64,000 bases of DNA from Natrinema sp. DC36. GTDB taxonomy: Archaea > Halobacteriota > Halobacteria > Halobacteriales > Natrialbaceae. Made by a program: the position numbers and the translations under genes. The DNA is taken from the NCBI RefSeq assembly GCF_020405225.1, contig NZ_CP084472.1, positions 3,162,001 through 3,226,000 on the forward strand. Direction: 5' to 3'. This document shows, piece after piece, positions 10,084 through 19,432 of the stretch (its first letter is position 1; each line of letters begins with the position of its first letter). Below the pieces are notes generated by a model. It worked only from the letters and a program-made list of their open reading frames with translations. It ran no database searches and was not told the DNA's origin.

Positions 10084-10274
10084 CTGCCGGAGCGGTCGGC
10101 AACAGTGAGAGCGATACGGAGAGACGCTGTCCGTACCGCGAGTTTCGCGGGAACTGCTGAATGAAGAAACCGTGCTATGAGCAAGTAGTACGGCCGTTAA
10201 CCCGTCCGTTACGACTCGAGCGAAATCCGGCCGAGGCTCGAGCAGAAAGCAGCCCCTCGAGGTCGGAGCGCCGC

Positions 10275-12872
10275 TCAGCGCCGAAGTCGCCCGAACAGTT
10301 CGTAGTCGTGATCCGGCGTGTATCGACGGAAGAGCAGGCTGTTCGAGAGGACCGACACCGATGACAGCGCCATCGCGCCGGCCGCGAGCACGGGCTGGAG
10401 CAGGCCGAGCGAGGCCAGCGGGATCATCGCGGTGTTGTAGCCCAGCGCCCAGACGAGGTTCTGCTTGATCTTCTGGAGGGTGGCCTCCGAGATGCGGATC
10501 GCCTTCACCACGTCGAGCGGATCGTCACGCATTAGCGTCACGTCCGCGGCTTCGATGGCCACGTCCGTCCCCGAACCGATCGCCGTGCCGACGTACGCAA
10601 CCGCGAGCGCCGGCGCGTCGTTGACCCCGTCGCCGACCATCATCGCCGTGCGACCCGCCGACTGGATGTCCTCGACGGCGTCGGCCTTGTCCTCAGGGAG
10701 GACACCCGCGCGAACGTTATCGGGGTCGATTCCGACCCGCTCGGCGACGGCACGGGCCGTTCGCTCGTTGTCGCCGGTGATCATCATGACATCCAGCCCG
10801 CGCTCTCGCAGCGCAGCGACTGCCTCGGCCGAGCTCTCCTTGACTGTGTCGGCGTCCGCGACCGCGCCCGCGACCGCACCGTCGACCGCAACCAACATCG
10901 CGGTCTTGCCCTCGCCCTCGAGGCGTTCCATCGCCGCTTCGGCGGGCGCGGGATCGACCCCCTCTCCCTCGAGCAGTCGGCGGTTGCCGACCAGCACCTC
11001 GCGGCCCTCGACGGTCGCCCGGACGCCCTGTCCCGGAACGTTCTCGAACGCGTCGGGATCGGATAGCTCGAGACCGCGCTCCTCGGCCCCCTCGACGATG
11101 GCCTGCGCGAGCGGGTGTTCGCTGTTGCGCTCGGCGCTGGCGGCGAGGCGCAGCACCTCGTCCTGATCGAGGGCTACTCGAGCAGCCACTGCTCCTCCAT
11201 CGGCCGCGGCGTCACCACCGTCGGCGGCCGCTCGATCGCCCTCGTCCTCGAGCGCGACCACGTCGGTCAGCGTCATCTCGCCGGTCGTCAAAGTGCCGGT
11301 CTTGTCGAAGACGACGGTGTCGACGTCCTTCGCGCGCTCGAGGATATCGCCGCCCTTGAACAGGACGCCGTTTTGGGCACCCAGCGTGGAGCCGACCATC
11401 GTCGCCGCAGGCGTGGCGAGGCCGAGCGCACAGGGGCAAGCGATCAGCACCGCGGAGGCGAAGACGACGACCGCGAACTCGAACGTCGACAGCGCGGCCG
11501 GGCCGCCGCCGACCAGCCCCCAGAGCGGCAGCGCGCCCACGACGCCGGAGAGCGTCCCGGGGAAGAGGAACCAGACCAGCCCCCAGAAGATCGCGTTGAG
11601 GATGACCGCGGGGACGAAGTACGCCGAAATGCGATCCGCGAGGTTCTGGATTTCGGGCTGTCGCGATTGCGCCTCTTTGACGGTCTGGACGATCCCCTGC
11701 AGTGCCGTGTCCTCGCCGACCTTGGTCGCCTCGACGGTCAACACGCCGTTCTCGTTGATCGTCGAGCCGATCACTTCGTCGCCCGCTTCCTTTTCGACGG
11801 GGACGGACTCGCCGGTCACCATCGACTCGTCGACCGCGGACTGGCCGTCGACGACGACGCCGTCCGTGGGAACCTTCTCGCCCGGCCGGACCTTCATTCG
11901 GTCGCCGACCGCGACGTCCTCGAGCGGTACTTCCTCCTCGTTCCCGTCGTCGTCGACCAGCGTGGCCGTCTCGGCCTCCATCTCGAGCAGTTTCCGCAGG
12001 GCCTCGCCGGCCTGACCCTTCGAACGGGCCTCGAGGTAGTTGCCCAGCGTGATGAACACGAGGATCAACGCGGCGGTGTCGAAGTACATGCTGCCGGCCA
12101 GCAGGCCGAGCAGGACGACGAGACTGTAGACGTACGCCGTCGACGAGCCCAGCGCGATCAGCACGTCCATGTTGGCGCGCCGGTTCTTCACGAGCGCGTT
12201 GTAGGAGTTGACGTAGAACGGGCGGCCGAGGACGAGCTGGACCGGCGTCGCGAGCAGGAACTCCACCCAGCCGAACTCGATGCCGAAGACGGTTTCCGGC
12301 ACGAGCGCCCCGCCGAGCAGGAACTTGTCGGTGAGGAAGAGCAGGAACGGGGCGGAGAGAACGGCACCGAAGATCGTCAGGCGGCGCTGTTTTCGCAGCT
12401 CCGCCTGCCGGGCCGCGTCGCGGCGCTCCCCCGCTGACTCCTCGTCGCCCTCGTCGCGGACGGGCGTGTAGCCGGCCCCCTCGATCGCCCCGTAGAGATC
12501 GGAGAGCGAGACGTCGTCGGGATTGTACTCGACGGTCGCCTCGTCGGTCGCGTAGTTCACGTCGGCGTCGATGACACCGGGCGTCTCCTCGAGCGCCGAC
12601 TCGTTCGTTTCGGCGCAGTTCGCACAGGACATGTCCGTGATCCCGATCGACCGGCTCGCGCGCTCGGCGCTGTAGCCAGCGTCTTCGATGGTCTCGTAGA
12701 TTTCGGCGAGCGATACCACCTCGGGGTCGTACTCGACGGTCCCGTCGTCGGTTGCGTAGTTGGCGTTCGCCTCGCTCACGCCGTCGAGGGACTCCAGGGC
12801 ATCGCCGATCGTCTGCGAACAGTTCGCACAGCTCATGCCCCGGATGTCCAGATGTGCGGTTCGAGTGCTCAT
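10275..12872 (-). CDS. copA: Copper-exporting P-type ATPase CopA (P1B-1)
   Basis: The 865-residue product pumps Cu(I) out of the cytoplasm. Two heavy-metal-associated domains occupy residues ~1-70 ([10 protein letters not shown]) and ~75-140 ([10 protein letters not shown]). The ATPase core follows: TGES, membrane motif IACPCALG (CPC), DKTGTLT phosphorylation site, SEHPLAQA nucleotide-binding motif, TGDN and [10 protein letters not shown]. The late helices carry GYN and [12 protein letters not shown], the P1B-1 set that specifies Cu+/Ag+. It lies 84 bp downstream of the Lrp-TRASH regulator on the same strand, and its upstream region carries ACTTTGGA-type sites. Copper induction through that regulator is inferred. 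Confidence 0.96.
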   Translation of the reverse strand: MSTRTAHLDIRGMSCANCSQTIGDALESLDGVSEANANYATDDGTVEYDPEVVSLAEIYETIEDAGYSAERASRSIGITDMSCANCAETNESALEETPGVIDADVNYATDEATVEYNPDDVSLSDLYGAIEGAGYTPVRDEGDEESAGERRDAARQAELRKQRRLTIFGAVLSAPFLLFLTDKFLLGGALVPETVFGIEFGWVEFLLATPVQLVLGRPFYVNSYNALVKNRRANMDVLIALGSSTAYVYSLVVLLGLLAGSMYFDTAALILVFITLGNYLEARSKGQAGEALRKLLEMEAETATLVDDDGNEEEVPLEDVAVGDRMKVRPGEKVPTDGVVVDGQSAVDESMVTGESVPVEKEAGDEVIGSTINENGVLTVEATKVGEDTALQGIVQTVKEAQSRQPEIQNLADRISAYFVPAVILNAIFWGLVWFLFPGTLSGVVGALPLWGLVGGGPAALSTFEFAVVVFASAVLIACPCALGLATPAATMVGSTLGAQNGVLFKGGDILERAKDVDTVVFDKTGTLTTGEMTLTDVVALEDEGDRAAADGGDAAADGGAVAARVALDQDEVLRLAASAERNSEHPLAQAIVEGAEERGLELSDPDAFENVPGQGVRATVEGREVLVGNRRLLEGEGVDPAPAEAAMERLEGEGKTAMLVAVDGAVAGAVADADTVKESSAEAVAALRERGLDVMMITGDNERTARAVAERVGIDPDNVRAGVLPEDKADAVEDIQSAGRTAMMVGDGVNDAPALAVAYVGTAIGSGTDVAIEAADVTLMRDDPLDVVKAIRISEATLQKIKQNLVWALGYNTAMIPLASLGLLQPVLAAGAMALSSVSVLSNSLLFRRYTPDHDYELFGRLRR

Positions 12873-12916
12873 TACTGGATACTAGGTGATCCCGACTTAC
12901 CCACTTTACTGGCTAC

Positions 12917-12950
12917 AATCCAAAGTTCAAGGAGGGTGTGACTTTGGAAT
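12917..12950. promoter_or_regulatory. Paired ACTTTGGA-type sites upstream of copA
   Basis: AATCCAAAGTT (12917-12927) and GACTTTGGAAT (12940-12950) are inverted copies of one motif, 12 bp apart, 45-78 bp upstream of the copA ATG. The same motif recurs between the regulator and copZ (13591-13607). A TATA-like CCAGTAAAGTG (complement of 12902-12912) lies between the sites and the gene. This is a candidate operator for the neighbouring metal-responsive regulator. Confidence 0.5.
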
Positions 12951-12956
12951 GGAAGG

Positions 12957-13547
12957 TCAGACGCCCTCCTCGAGTCGAGTGTATCGCCCTTCGAATCGAC
13001 TCGAGCAGGAGGGACAGCAGAAGTGGTACACCTCGCCGTCGATCCGGGTCGATTCGCCCTCGCTGTCGACGGTGTTGCCACACTCCGCGCAGGTGAGCGC
13101 AAACGACGTGCCGTCGAGGGAAGGCGTCCACTCCGCGTCGTCCACCAGCGTGACGTCGTAGTCGACGCCGTCCGCGTCAGGGAGGAGTCCCTGGAGCCAC
13201 TCGCGGACCTGTCGGACCTGCGCACGGGCGTAGAACCAGAGCTCGCCGTCGGCGGTGACGAACACGTGCTCGACGGCGTCGGCGTCCGCGATGGCAACTT
13301 TGCAGTCGTCGACAGCGGCCGCGGGAACGGTCGCCTGCACGAACACCGGAATCCCGGCCCTGAGCTGTGACTGGTCCACGTCGACGGTGAATCCCTCGAT
13401 GACACCGGCCTCCTCGAGGCGCTGGACGCGGTCCGAGACGGCCGGCCCGGAGAGGTCCACCGTTGCGGCGATTTCGCTGTACGGTCGCCGGGCGTCTTCG
13501 CCCAGTAGCCGCAGGATTTCCATGTCGGTTTCGTCGAGGTCGCGCAT
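12957..13547 (-). CDS. Lrp/AsnC-type regulator with TRASH metal-binding domain
   Basis: A 196-residue protein. Residues ~1-60 form an AsnC-type winged helix-turn-helix (DETDMEILRLLGEDARRPYS, then DRVQRLEEAGVIEGF). Residues ~60-140 are a RAM/Lrp-like effector domain. Residues ~150-190 hold a TRASH zinc-finger-like metal-binding domain, with CAECGNTVD and FCCPSCSSRFEG giving CxxC...CCxxC. This architecture is that of archaeal copper-responsive regulators, which bind Cu(I) through TRASH and control CopA-type pumps. Start is the ATG at 13547 (MRDLDETD). It is transcribed towards copA and divergently from copZ. Confidence 0.9.
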   Translation of the reverse strand: MRDLDETDMEILRLLGEDARRPYSEIAATVDLSGPAVSDRVQRLEEAGVIEGFTVDVDQSQLRAGIPVFVQATVPAAAVDDCKVAIADADAVEHVFVTADGELWFYARAQVRQVREWLQGLLPDADGVDYDVTLVDDAEWTPSLDGTSFALTCAECGNTVDSEGESTRIDGEVYHFCCPSCSSRFEGRYTRLEEGV

Positions 13548-13590
13548 ACCGCACCGTTCGACCGGGATGGCAAAGAGGGTGGCGACCGGC

Positions 13591-13607
13591 ACTTTGGAAT
13601 CCGAAGT
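13591..13607. promoter_or_regulatory. Near-palindromic copper-regulon site
   Basis: ACTTTGGAATCCGAAGT is an imperfect dyad (ACTT-GGAATCC-AAGT) located 44 bp upstream of the regulator's ATG and about 68 bp upstream of copZ. It contains the same ACTTTGGAAT core as the site at 12940-12950. One site could therefore control both divergent genes. Binding is inferred. Confidence 0.45.
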
Positions 13608-13674
13608 CAATATCGTCTCTACGCTCCGATCGAAAGTAGAAACGCACAAAGAGCAGCCATCCATATGATATCGT

Positions 13675-13872
13675 ATGAGTCAGACCATTACCGTCGAAGG
13701 AATGTCCTGCGAACACTGCGAGCAGACCGTCGAAGACGCGCTCGAGGACGTATCGGGCGTCGAGTCGGTTAACGTGGATCGCGACGCGGAACGGGCAACC
13801 GTCGAGGGCAATGCGGAGACGACGGCTCTCGTCGAAGCGGTCGACGAGGCGGGGTACGAAGCTAGCGCGTAA
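13675..13872 (+). CDS. copZ: Copper chaperone CopZ (HMA domain)
   Basis: A 65-residue single heavy-metal-associated domain with the Cu-binding loop GMSCEHCEQT (residues 8-17) and the typical beta-alpha-beta-beta-alpha-beta length. It delivers Cu(I) to P1B ATPases in the cytoplasm. It lacks the Met/Lys variations of mercury-binding MerP. It is divergent from the Lrp-TRASH regulator, and the start ATG at 13675 follows a CATATGATATCGT stretch. Confidence 0.93.
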   Translation: MSQTITVEGMSCEHCEQTVEDALEDVSGVESVNVDRDAERATVEGNAETTALVEAVDEAGYEASA

Positions 13873-13893
13873 CTGCGCGAGCCGACTGCAGCG

Positions 13894-14151
13894 CTACTGA
13901 CGCCGCTCTTCTAATCGCGTTCCGTCTCGAGGACAGTAGTCGTATCCGCGATTCCGCGTCTGGAACCCACAGGAGGGGCACGCTCGAACTGGTTCTTCGG
14001 ACGCGTCTCGGCTCGAACCGCGGAACAGGAACGGAACGAACGGGATGAGCAAAAAGAACGCGAACGTATTGAAGTGCCACCAGAGGACGGCACTCACGAG
14101 CAGACTGACAAGCAGCCCCACCACTGCCGTCGCGGTTCGTGAACTAGGCAT
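13894..14151 (-). CDS. Small membrane protein with C-terminal zinc ribbon
   Basis: An 85-residue protein with two hydrophobic helices (residues ~7-25 and 27-45), followed by CPSCGFQTRNRGYDYCPRDG: CxxC and a single further Cys-Pro that forms an incomplete or three-Cys ribbon. Zinc binding is likely but weakly supported because the fourth ligand is missing. It lies between copZ and copB, so a link to metal handling is possible. Such short ribbon proteins are common in haloarchaea and may be unrelated. Confidence 0.65.
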   Translation of the reverse strand: MPSSRTATAVVGLLVSLLVSAVLWWHFNTFAFFLLIPFVPFLFRGSSRDASEEPVRACPSCGFQTRNRGYDYCPRDGTRLEERRQ

Positions 14152-14238
14152 ATGGGTGGTACATTCCCGATGATGAAAAGGAACGGGAGAATTTCGCCTC
14201 AGGTTCGTGACGAAGGGTTCGTACCGATGATTCGCGAG

Positions 14239-16254
14239 TCAGTCCGCCGGCCGAGCCTCCCCCGGCGCGGAGACGCCCGGCAGGCCCGGGACCGAGAGAT
14301 CGACGCGCCGGAGGAACTGCGCGTTGATCGCGACGATCACCGTGCTGAGCGACATGAGCAGCGCGCCGACGGCCGGCGAGAGGAGGATCCCGATCGGCGC
14401 GAGGATTCCGGCCGCCAGCGGGAGCGCGAAGACGTTGTAGCCCGCGGCCCAGACGAGGTTCTGTTGCATCTTCCGGTAGCTCGCCCGACTCAGTTTCACG
14501 AGTCGAACCACGTCCATCGGATTGTTCTTGACGAGGATGATGTCCGCCGACTGGACCGCGACGTCCGTCCCGCTCCCGATCGCGATCCCGATGTCGGCTC
14601 GAGTGAGCGCCGGCGCGTCGTTGACGCCGTCGCCGACCATCGCGACCGACTTGCCCTGCGCCTGAAGCTCCGTGATCTTCTCGTCCTTGTCCTCGGGTAA
14701 CACCTCTGCGAACACCGTATCGATCCCGAGATCGGCCGCAACCGCGTTGGCCACGTCCTCGGAATCGCCGGTCAGCATCGCCACCTCGAGGCCGAGTTCG
14801 TGAAGCGCGTCGACGACCCGGTCGCTCTCCTCGCGGATGACGTCAGCGAGCGCGAACGCGGCGACTGGGTCCCCCTCACGGACGAGGTAGACGACGGTTT
14901 GTGCGTTCTCGCCTGCTCGATCGGCGAACCGCTCGAGTGTCGCGGGGACGTCGCCCTCGAGTTCCGAGAGCAGGTTCGGACCGCCGACGTGCACCCGTTG
15001 ACCGTCGACCGTCGCGCGGACGCCCTTGCCTTTCAGCGCCTCGAAGTCGGTGGCGGTCCGGCGCTCGAGGCCGCGATCGTCGGCCGCCTCGCGGACGGCC
15101 TGCGCGATCATGTGCTCGGAGTCGCCTTCGACGGCGGCCGCGAGTTCGAGCGCCTCGTCCTCGGAGACGTCCTCGACAGTCGCAACGTCGACGACGCCCT
15201 GTTCGCCCACGGTGAGCGTGCCGGTCTTGTCGAAGACGACGGTATCGAGAGTCCGGGCTTGCTCCATGGCGATTCGGTCGCGGACGAGCATCCCGTTGCG
15301 CGCGGCCAGCGAGGTGTTAATCGCTACGACGAGCGGAATGGCCAGCCCGAGCGCGTGCGGACAGGCGATGACGAGGACGGTGACGACGCGTTCGATCACC
15401 GTCGAATCGAATCCCACCGCGATCGTCCACGCGACGGCCGTGACGAGGGCCGCGCCGAGCGCGACGTAGAACAACCACCCCGCCGCCCGATCTGCGAGCG
15501 CCTGCGTTTTCGATTTGCTTCCCTGGGCCTCCTCGACGAGCCGCATGATGCCCGCGAGGGTCGTCTCTTCGCCCGTCGCGCTGATCCGCACCCGGAGGCT
15601 GCCGTCGCCGTTTACCGTCCCGCCGATCACCTGGTCCGTGGGCTCCTTCGAGACGGGCGTCGATTCGCCGGTGATCATCGACTCGTTGACGTCCGACTCG
15701 CCCTCCTCGACGACGCCGTCCGCTGGCACGCTCGCGCCGGGACGGACGAGCACGAGATCCCCTTCCTCGAGGTCGCTCGCGGGAACCTCCTCGGTCTCAC
15801 CGTCGTCGGTGATTCGTTCTGCAGTGTCTGGCATGAGCTTCGCCAGTTCGTCCAGCGCGCTCGAGGCCCGCCGGACCGAGCGCATCTCGATCCAGTGGCC
15901 CAGCAGCATGATGTCGATCAGCGTGACGAGTTCCCAGAAGAAGGCCGAATCGGTCGGGACGACGAGGCTCGCGAGGCTGTAGACGAACGCGACCGTGATC
16001 GCCATCGAGATGAGCGTCATCATCCCCGGCGCGCGATCCCGCAGTTCCGGGGCCGCCATCCGGAGGAACGGAACGCCGCCGTAGGCGAAGACGATCACCG
16101 AGAAGACGGGGGTAAGCCACTCGCTACCGGGGAACGCCGGCATCGAGAAGCCGAGCCACGCCTGGAGCGTCTCGCTGTAGAGGAGGACGGGAATCGAGAG
16201 CAGCGTCGAGACGAAAAACCGCCGCCGGAACATCGTTTCGTGGCCGGCGTGCAT
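14239..16254 (-). CDS. copB: Copper-translocating P-type ATPase CopB (P1B-3)
   Basis: As the frame stands, the product is 671 residues from the ATG at 16254 ([13 protein letters not shown]). Motifs in order: TGES, membrane motif IACPHALG (CPH), [19 protein letters not shown] (HP motif position reads HM), TGDS and [11 protein letters not shown], then WAAGYN and [16 protein letters not shown] with MSxST marks the P1B-3 class, thought to move Cu(II) or Cu(I). This subclass normally starts with a His-rich tail. Here that tail is present in frame upstream (16255-16443) but cut off from any start codon (see separate entry). There are no HMA domains. CopA and CopZ are close by. Confidence 0.92.
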   Translation of the reverse strand: MHAGHETMFRRRFFVSTLLSIPVLLYSETLQAWLGFSMPAFPGSEWLTPVFSVIVFAYGGVPFLRMAAPELRDRAPGMMTLISMAITVAFVYSLASLVVPTDSAFFWELVTLIDIMLLGHWIEMRSVRRASSALDELAKLMPDTAERITDDGETEEVPASDLEEGDLVLVRPGASVPADGVVEEGESDVNESMITGESTPVSKEPTDQVIGGTVNGDGSLRVRISATGEETTLAGIMRLVEEAQGSKSKTQALADRAAGWLFYVALGAALVTAVAWTIAVGFDSTVIERVVTVLVIACPHALGLAIPLVVAINTSLAARNGMLVRDRIAMEQARTLDTVVFDKTGTLTVGEQGVVDVATVEDVSEDEALELAAAVEGDSEHMIAQAVREAADDRGLERRTATDFEALKGKGVRATVDGQRVHVGGPNLLSELEGDVPATLERFADRAGENAQTVVYLVREGDPVAAFALADVIREESDRVVDALHELGLEVAMLTGDSEDVANAVAADLGIDTVFAEVLPEDKDEKITELQAQGKSVAMVGDGVNDAPALTRADIGIAIGSGTDVAVQSADIILVKNNPMDVVRLVKLSRASYRKMQQNLVWAAGYNVFALPLAAGILAPIGILLSPAVGALLMSLSTVIVAINAQFLRRVDLSVPGLPGVSAPGEARPAD

Positions 16255-16469
16255 GCCGCCGTCGTGGTCACCGCGCTCGTGGCGGTCATCGCCGTGGCCA
16301 TGACCGCCGCCCGCATCGTGGCGATCTCGGATCTCGTCTCGCCCCCGTTCGGCGTCGTCGGCCTCGTCCTCGAGTAGCGACTCCTCGACCCGGTCCGGTC
16401 GGTCGCCGTCGTCTCGAGCGGTATCGGCCGGTTCCGGATCGTCCCCTGTTCGGCGTCGTGGTCGTCCAT
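16255..16469 (-). other. copB: Displaced N-terminus of copB: His-rich segment separated by an apparent one-base deletion
   Basis: In the copB frame the DNA upstream of 16254 is open to a stop at 16480-16482. It encodes an acidic, His-rich tail ([20 protein letters not shown]) typical of CopB, with no ATG, GTG or TTG in that frame. A good ATG exists at 16469 one frame over (MDDHDAEQG). The frames would join if one G were added to the GGGG run (complement of 16443-16446), giving [20 protein letters not shown] and a 743-residue protein. Either the run was mis-sequenced, or the strain has a real frameshift and makes the shorter form. Confidence 0.7.
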
Positions 16470-16604
16470 CGGTCGGTTCTCAATTGGGTGCTAGGTGGTC
16501 GCACACCAAGGAAGTGGGGCTGGCTACTCCCGGGAGAAGGGACACGAGGTAGCCGTCGATCGGATGAAAAGACAATTCCCGCCCCGCCGCTAATGTGCCA
16601 GCAT

Positions 16605-17465
16605 ATGCGAATCGCCGTTCCCAACAAGGGCCGCCTGCACGAGCCGACGATCGACCTCCTCGAGCGGGCGGGGCTCCACCTCGAGAACGGAGCAGACCGG
16701 AAGCTCTACGCGGATACCGTCGACCCCGACGTGACCGTGTTGTTCGCCCGTGCGGCCGATATCCCGGAGTACGTCTCCGACGGCGCGGCCGACCTGGGTA
16801 TCACGGGCTTCGATCAGGTGCAGGAGGCACGCGTAGACAACGTCTCGGAGCTGCTCGACCTCGAGTTTGGACGCTGCCGACTCGTCCTCGCGGCTCCCGA
16901 GGACGGCGATATCGAGCGACTCGAGGATCTGGCCGGCAAGACGGTCGCCACCGAGTTCCCGAACATCACGGCGGACTTCTTCGACGATACCGGCGTCGAG
17001 CCGGATATCGTCGAGGTGTCGGGCGCGACGGAACTCACGCCCCACGTCGAGATGGCCGACGCGATCGTCGACATCACGAGCACCGGGACGACGCTGAAGA
17101 TGAATCGACTGGCTATCGTCGACGAGGTCCTCTCGAGTTCCGTCCGGCTGTTCGGTCGCGACGACGTGCTCGACGAGCCCAAGATCGACGAGGTCAGGAC
17201 CGCCCTCTCCTCGGTCAAGCAGGCCGAGGGCAAACGGTACCTGATGATGAACGTTCCTCGAGACCGACTCGAGGACGTCCGCGACGTCATCCCGGGGCTG
17301 GGCGGGCCGACGATCATGGACATCGCCGACGAAACCGACGACGAGTCGACCGTCGCGGTCCACGCCGTCGTCGACGAGCGAAACGTCTTCGAGACGATTA
17401 CCGAGGTCAAAAACGCCGGCGCGAGCGATATTTTGGTGACCGAGATCGAGCGACTGGTCGAGTAG
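16605..17465 (+). CDS. hisG: ATP phosphoribosyltransferase (histidine biosynthesis, first step)
   Basis: Transfers the phosphoribosyl group of PRPP to ATP. The 286-residue length shows the long form with its own C-terminal ACT-like regulatory domain (residues ~210-286, [20 protein letters not shown] onward), so it should be feedback-inhibited by histidine without HisZ. Motifs: [16 protein letters not shown] start, [12 protein letters not shown], and the PRPP loop [16 protein letters not shown]. Start is the ATG at 16605; upstream in-frame codons lack family similarity. hisI lies elsewhere in the window (43640). Confidence 0.95.
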   Translation: MRIAVPNKGRLHEPTIDLLERAGLHLENGADRKLYADTVDPDVTVLFARAADIPEYVSDGAADLGITGFDQVQEARVDNVSELLDLEFGRCRLVLAAPEDGDIERLEDLAGKTVATEFPNITADFFDDTGVEPDIVEVSGATELTPHVEMADAIVDITSTGTTLKMNRLAIVDEVLSSSVRLFGRDDVLDEPKIDEVRTALSSVKQAEGKRYLMMNVPRDRLEDVRDVIPGLGGPTIMDIADETDDESTVAVHAVVDERNVFETITEVKNAGASDILVTEIERLVE

Positions 17466-17486
17466 TCCGGTCGGTTGGGGCTCGGG

Positions 17487-17534
17487 CGGTTGGGTACGTC
17501 GGGACTCGAGCGGCTGGGTACGCCGGGACTCGAG
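17487..17534. repeat. Two tandem 24-bp repeats
   Basis: CGGTTGGGTACGTCGGGACT... (17487-17510) and the next 24 bp (17511-17534) differ at two positions. A partial, weaker unit precedes them (about 17472-17486). They lie just after the hisG stop and before the 3' end of the convergent DUF7344 gene. Confidence 0.7.
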
Positions 17535-17557
17535 CACCCGATCGACCCGAATCCGGG

Positions 17558-17977
17558 CTACTCGAGTCGGGCGGCGATCGGTCGCTCGAGCGAGTCGAAC
17601 TCGAGGAGCGAGTCGAACGCGGCGCAGTTCGCCGCCGGACCGACGAGGCTCCGCACTCGATCGAAGCGCACGATATCGTATTCCTCGAGCAGCGGGAGGT
17701 GGGTTTCGCGGAGCGACGTGTGGATCCGCTGGCGCAGTTGGTGGATCGTCGTCCCGACCGTCGGGTCGTGTTCGGCGTCGGCGAGCCGACCGACGAGCGT
17801 TCGGAGCTGGATCGGATCGTCGGTCGCGAGCACGCAGCGGAGGATCTCACACCGGCGGTCGCTGTCCACGACGCGGGAGATCGTCTCACGCGGGAGGGGG
17901 CGACGACCGAGCGCACCGTCGTTGCCGAGGCGAAACCGATCCGAAGCGGTCGGCGTTGGATCAGGGTGGATCGTCAT
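17558..17977 (-). CDS. DUF7344-type winged-helix protein
   Basis: A 139-residue protein from the ATG at 17977; a GTG two codons upstream is an alternative. Residues ~30-110 look like the haloarchaeal DUF7344 winged helix: VVDSDRRCEILRCVLAT, then IHQLRQRIHTSLRETHLPLL, which fits a DNA-recognition helix, and EYDIVRFDRVRSLV as the wing. The family is annotated as putative transcription regulators with unknown targets. It is convergent with hisG and downstream of a gap that contains two inverted repeats. Confidence 0.75.
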   Translation of the reverse strand: MTIHPDPTPTASDRFRLGNDGALGRRPLPRETISRVVDSDRRCEILRCVLATDDPIQLRTLVGRLADAEHDPTVGTTIHQLRQRIHTSLRETHLPLLEEYDIVRFDRVRSLVGPAANCAAFDSLLEFDSLERPIAARLE

Positions 17978-18204
17978 GGGCACGAGAAAGTCAGCGACGG
18001 CACATCGGATAAACGCGACCGGTCGTTTCGACGAGTATGGCTCGATTCAGGCCAGTCGGGCCCGCTATGGCCGGAATAAACGATCGATAATCCGACCAAA
18101 GCGGCGACGGGTCAGGTGACCGGCACGGGAACTCGAGACGATTCGGAAACGGAGCAGGCCCCAGACCGCGAGTAATATGTCACTACCGGCCGACGGTGAA
18201 CGGA

Positions 18205-18325
18205 AGCAGTCCGTCGAATGCAGATTCGAGACGATATCGCTCGAGCGTTCACTGATAAGGCGGCTGTAAGACGGACTGCTGAAAGTCAGTTCCGGAGCAA
18301 CCGGAGGACGGTTCGCGGTTGCTCC
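18205..18325. repeat. Two perfect inverted repeats downstream of tbp
   Basis: AGCAGTCCGTC (18205-18215) pairs with GACGGACTGCT (18270-18280) across 54 bp. GGAGCAACCG (18294-18303) pairs with CGGTTGCTCC (18316-18325) across 12 bp. Both lie 80-200 bp past the tbp stop, in the 427 bp gap before the DUF7344 gene. The second could form a 10-bp hairpin in the tbp 3' UTR. I saw no gene in the gap. Confidence 0.6.
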
Positions 18326-18404
18326 TGTACATCGGGACAGCAACCCGTATGAACGGACGGCAACTGGTGGCGACACCGACTCGAGCGGAACGGTTCGAGC
18401 GGCG

Positions 18405-18965
18405 TTACTCGAGCAGGCCGAGATCCTCGAGCCGGGAGACGATCTTGTCGACCGCGTGTTCGGCGTCGACTGGCTTTTTCCCGCCGGTGATGACGAGCTT
18501 CCCGGAGCCAAAGAGCAGGGCGACGACCTCGGGGTCGTCGAGTCGGTAGACGAGGCCGGGGAACTGCTCGGGCTCGTACTCGATATTCTCGAGGCCCAGC
18601 CCGATGGCGATCGCGTTCAGATTGAGGTTCCGGCCCAGATCGGCCGAGGTGACGATGTTCTGGACGACGATCTCGGGGTCTTCGTTGACCTGGATCTGGA
18701 GTTCGCGGAGCTTGTCGAAGACGATGCGCAGGCTCTCGTGGACGTCGTCGGTGCTTTTCGCGCCGGTACAGACGATCTTTCCCGATCGGAAGATCAGGGC
18801 GGCGGATTTGGGATTCTGGGTTCGGTAGACGAGACCGGGGAACTGCTCGGGGTCGTAGTCGGCCCCCTCGAGGTCCATCGCGACACTCTGGAGGTCGAGT
18901 TCCTGCCCGATGCCGGTCGACGCCACCACGTTTTCGATGTTGATGGTGTCCTTCGGATCCGTCAT
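18405..18965 (-). CDS. tbp: TATA-box-binding protein
   Basis: The 186-residue general transcription factor that binds TATA boxes and recruits TFB and RNA polymerase. Two direct repeats are clear: residues ~8-90 (NIENVVASTGIGQELDLQSV ... EQFPGLVYRTQNPKSAALIF) and ~98-180 (VQNIVTSADLGRNLNLNAIA ... EQFPGLVYRLDDPEVVALLF). Length and the very acidic surface match haloarchaeal TBPs, which often occur as several paralogs. A strong TATA box of its own lies 28 bp upstream. Confidence 0.97.
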   Translation of the reverse strand: MTDPKDTINIENVVASTGIGQELDLQSVAMDLEGADYDPEQFPGLVYRTQNPKSAALIFRSGKIVCTGAKSTDDVHESLRIVFDKLRELQIQVNEDPEIVVQNIVTSADLGRNLNLNAIAIGLGLENIEYEPEQFPGLVYRLDDPEVVALLFGSGKLVITGGKKPVDAEHAVDKIVSRLEDLGLLE

Positions 18966-18990
18966 TAGTCGCTTAAAAAGACGTATTTAA

Positions 18991-19002
18991 GGTTTATAAA
19001 GG
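18991..19002 (-). promoter_or_regulatory. TATA box of tbp
   Basis: Read on the minus strand, CCTTTATAAACC lies centred ~31 bp before the tbp ATG, followed by the AT-rich CTTAAATACGTCTTTTTAAG. Position fits a leaderless transcript. TBP binding to its own promoter could give autoregulation, which is inference. Confidence 0.6.
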
Positions 19003-19113
19003 TTGGTACCGCCACCTGATATATCCGGTATATACGACCGAAATCGATCCGAGACCGTCGCCGGGTCGCGGTTGCTCACACGACCAGTAGTATCGATCCA
19101 TGACTGACGAACT

Positions 19114-19305
19114 ACGTGCGGTGGCGCACGCTGTGCCGCGGTGAATGCCAATGAACCGCGGCTCGATGCCGTGCGAGGTCGTCACGAGTGTAGCGAGTGA
19201 CTGCTTGGAAGACGCTTTGCGTCTTCCAGTGGATGAGCGAAGGAGGGAGCGACTGAGTGAATCGGCTGGGGAGGGCGTGGCGATTCCCTGTTGCCACGGT
19301 AGCAG
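19114..19305 (+). repeat. Palindrome-rich intergenic repeat, copy A
   Basis: A 192 bp element between tbp and the G10 methyltransferase. It begins ACGTGCGGTGGCGC and ends with the conserved core GGGGAGGGCGTGGCGATTCC followed by CTGTTGCCACGGTAGCAG. The core can form a hairpin (CGTGGC/GCCACG, 11-nt loop). Inside are GCCGCGGT/ACCGCGGC (12-nt loop) and TGGAAGACGC-TTT-GCGTCTTCCA (19206-19228). The ends match copy B; the core also matches copy C in inverse orientation. There is no ORF. The rest of the 467 bp gap holds the tbp promoter and no other recognised feature. Confidence 0.7.
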
Positions 19306-19432
19306 AACGCTCGTTTTCGATGAAATCCGTCTTCGAGTCCGCAGTGGAGGGGGCGAGACGAACGGACGAGCATCCCGTGAGTGAGTCGCGAAAAACGGCA
19401 GCCTCATACTCGAGGCGCGGCGACAGTCGACC

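Noticed and set aside
17487-17534. Start of a CRISPR array
   Set aside because: Two directly abutting 24-bp units without spacers are a tandem duplication, not a repeat-spacer array.
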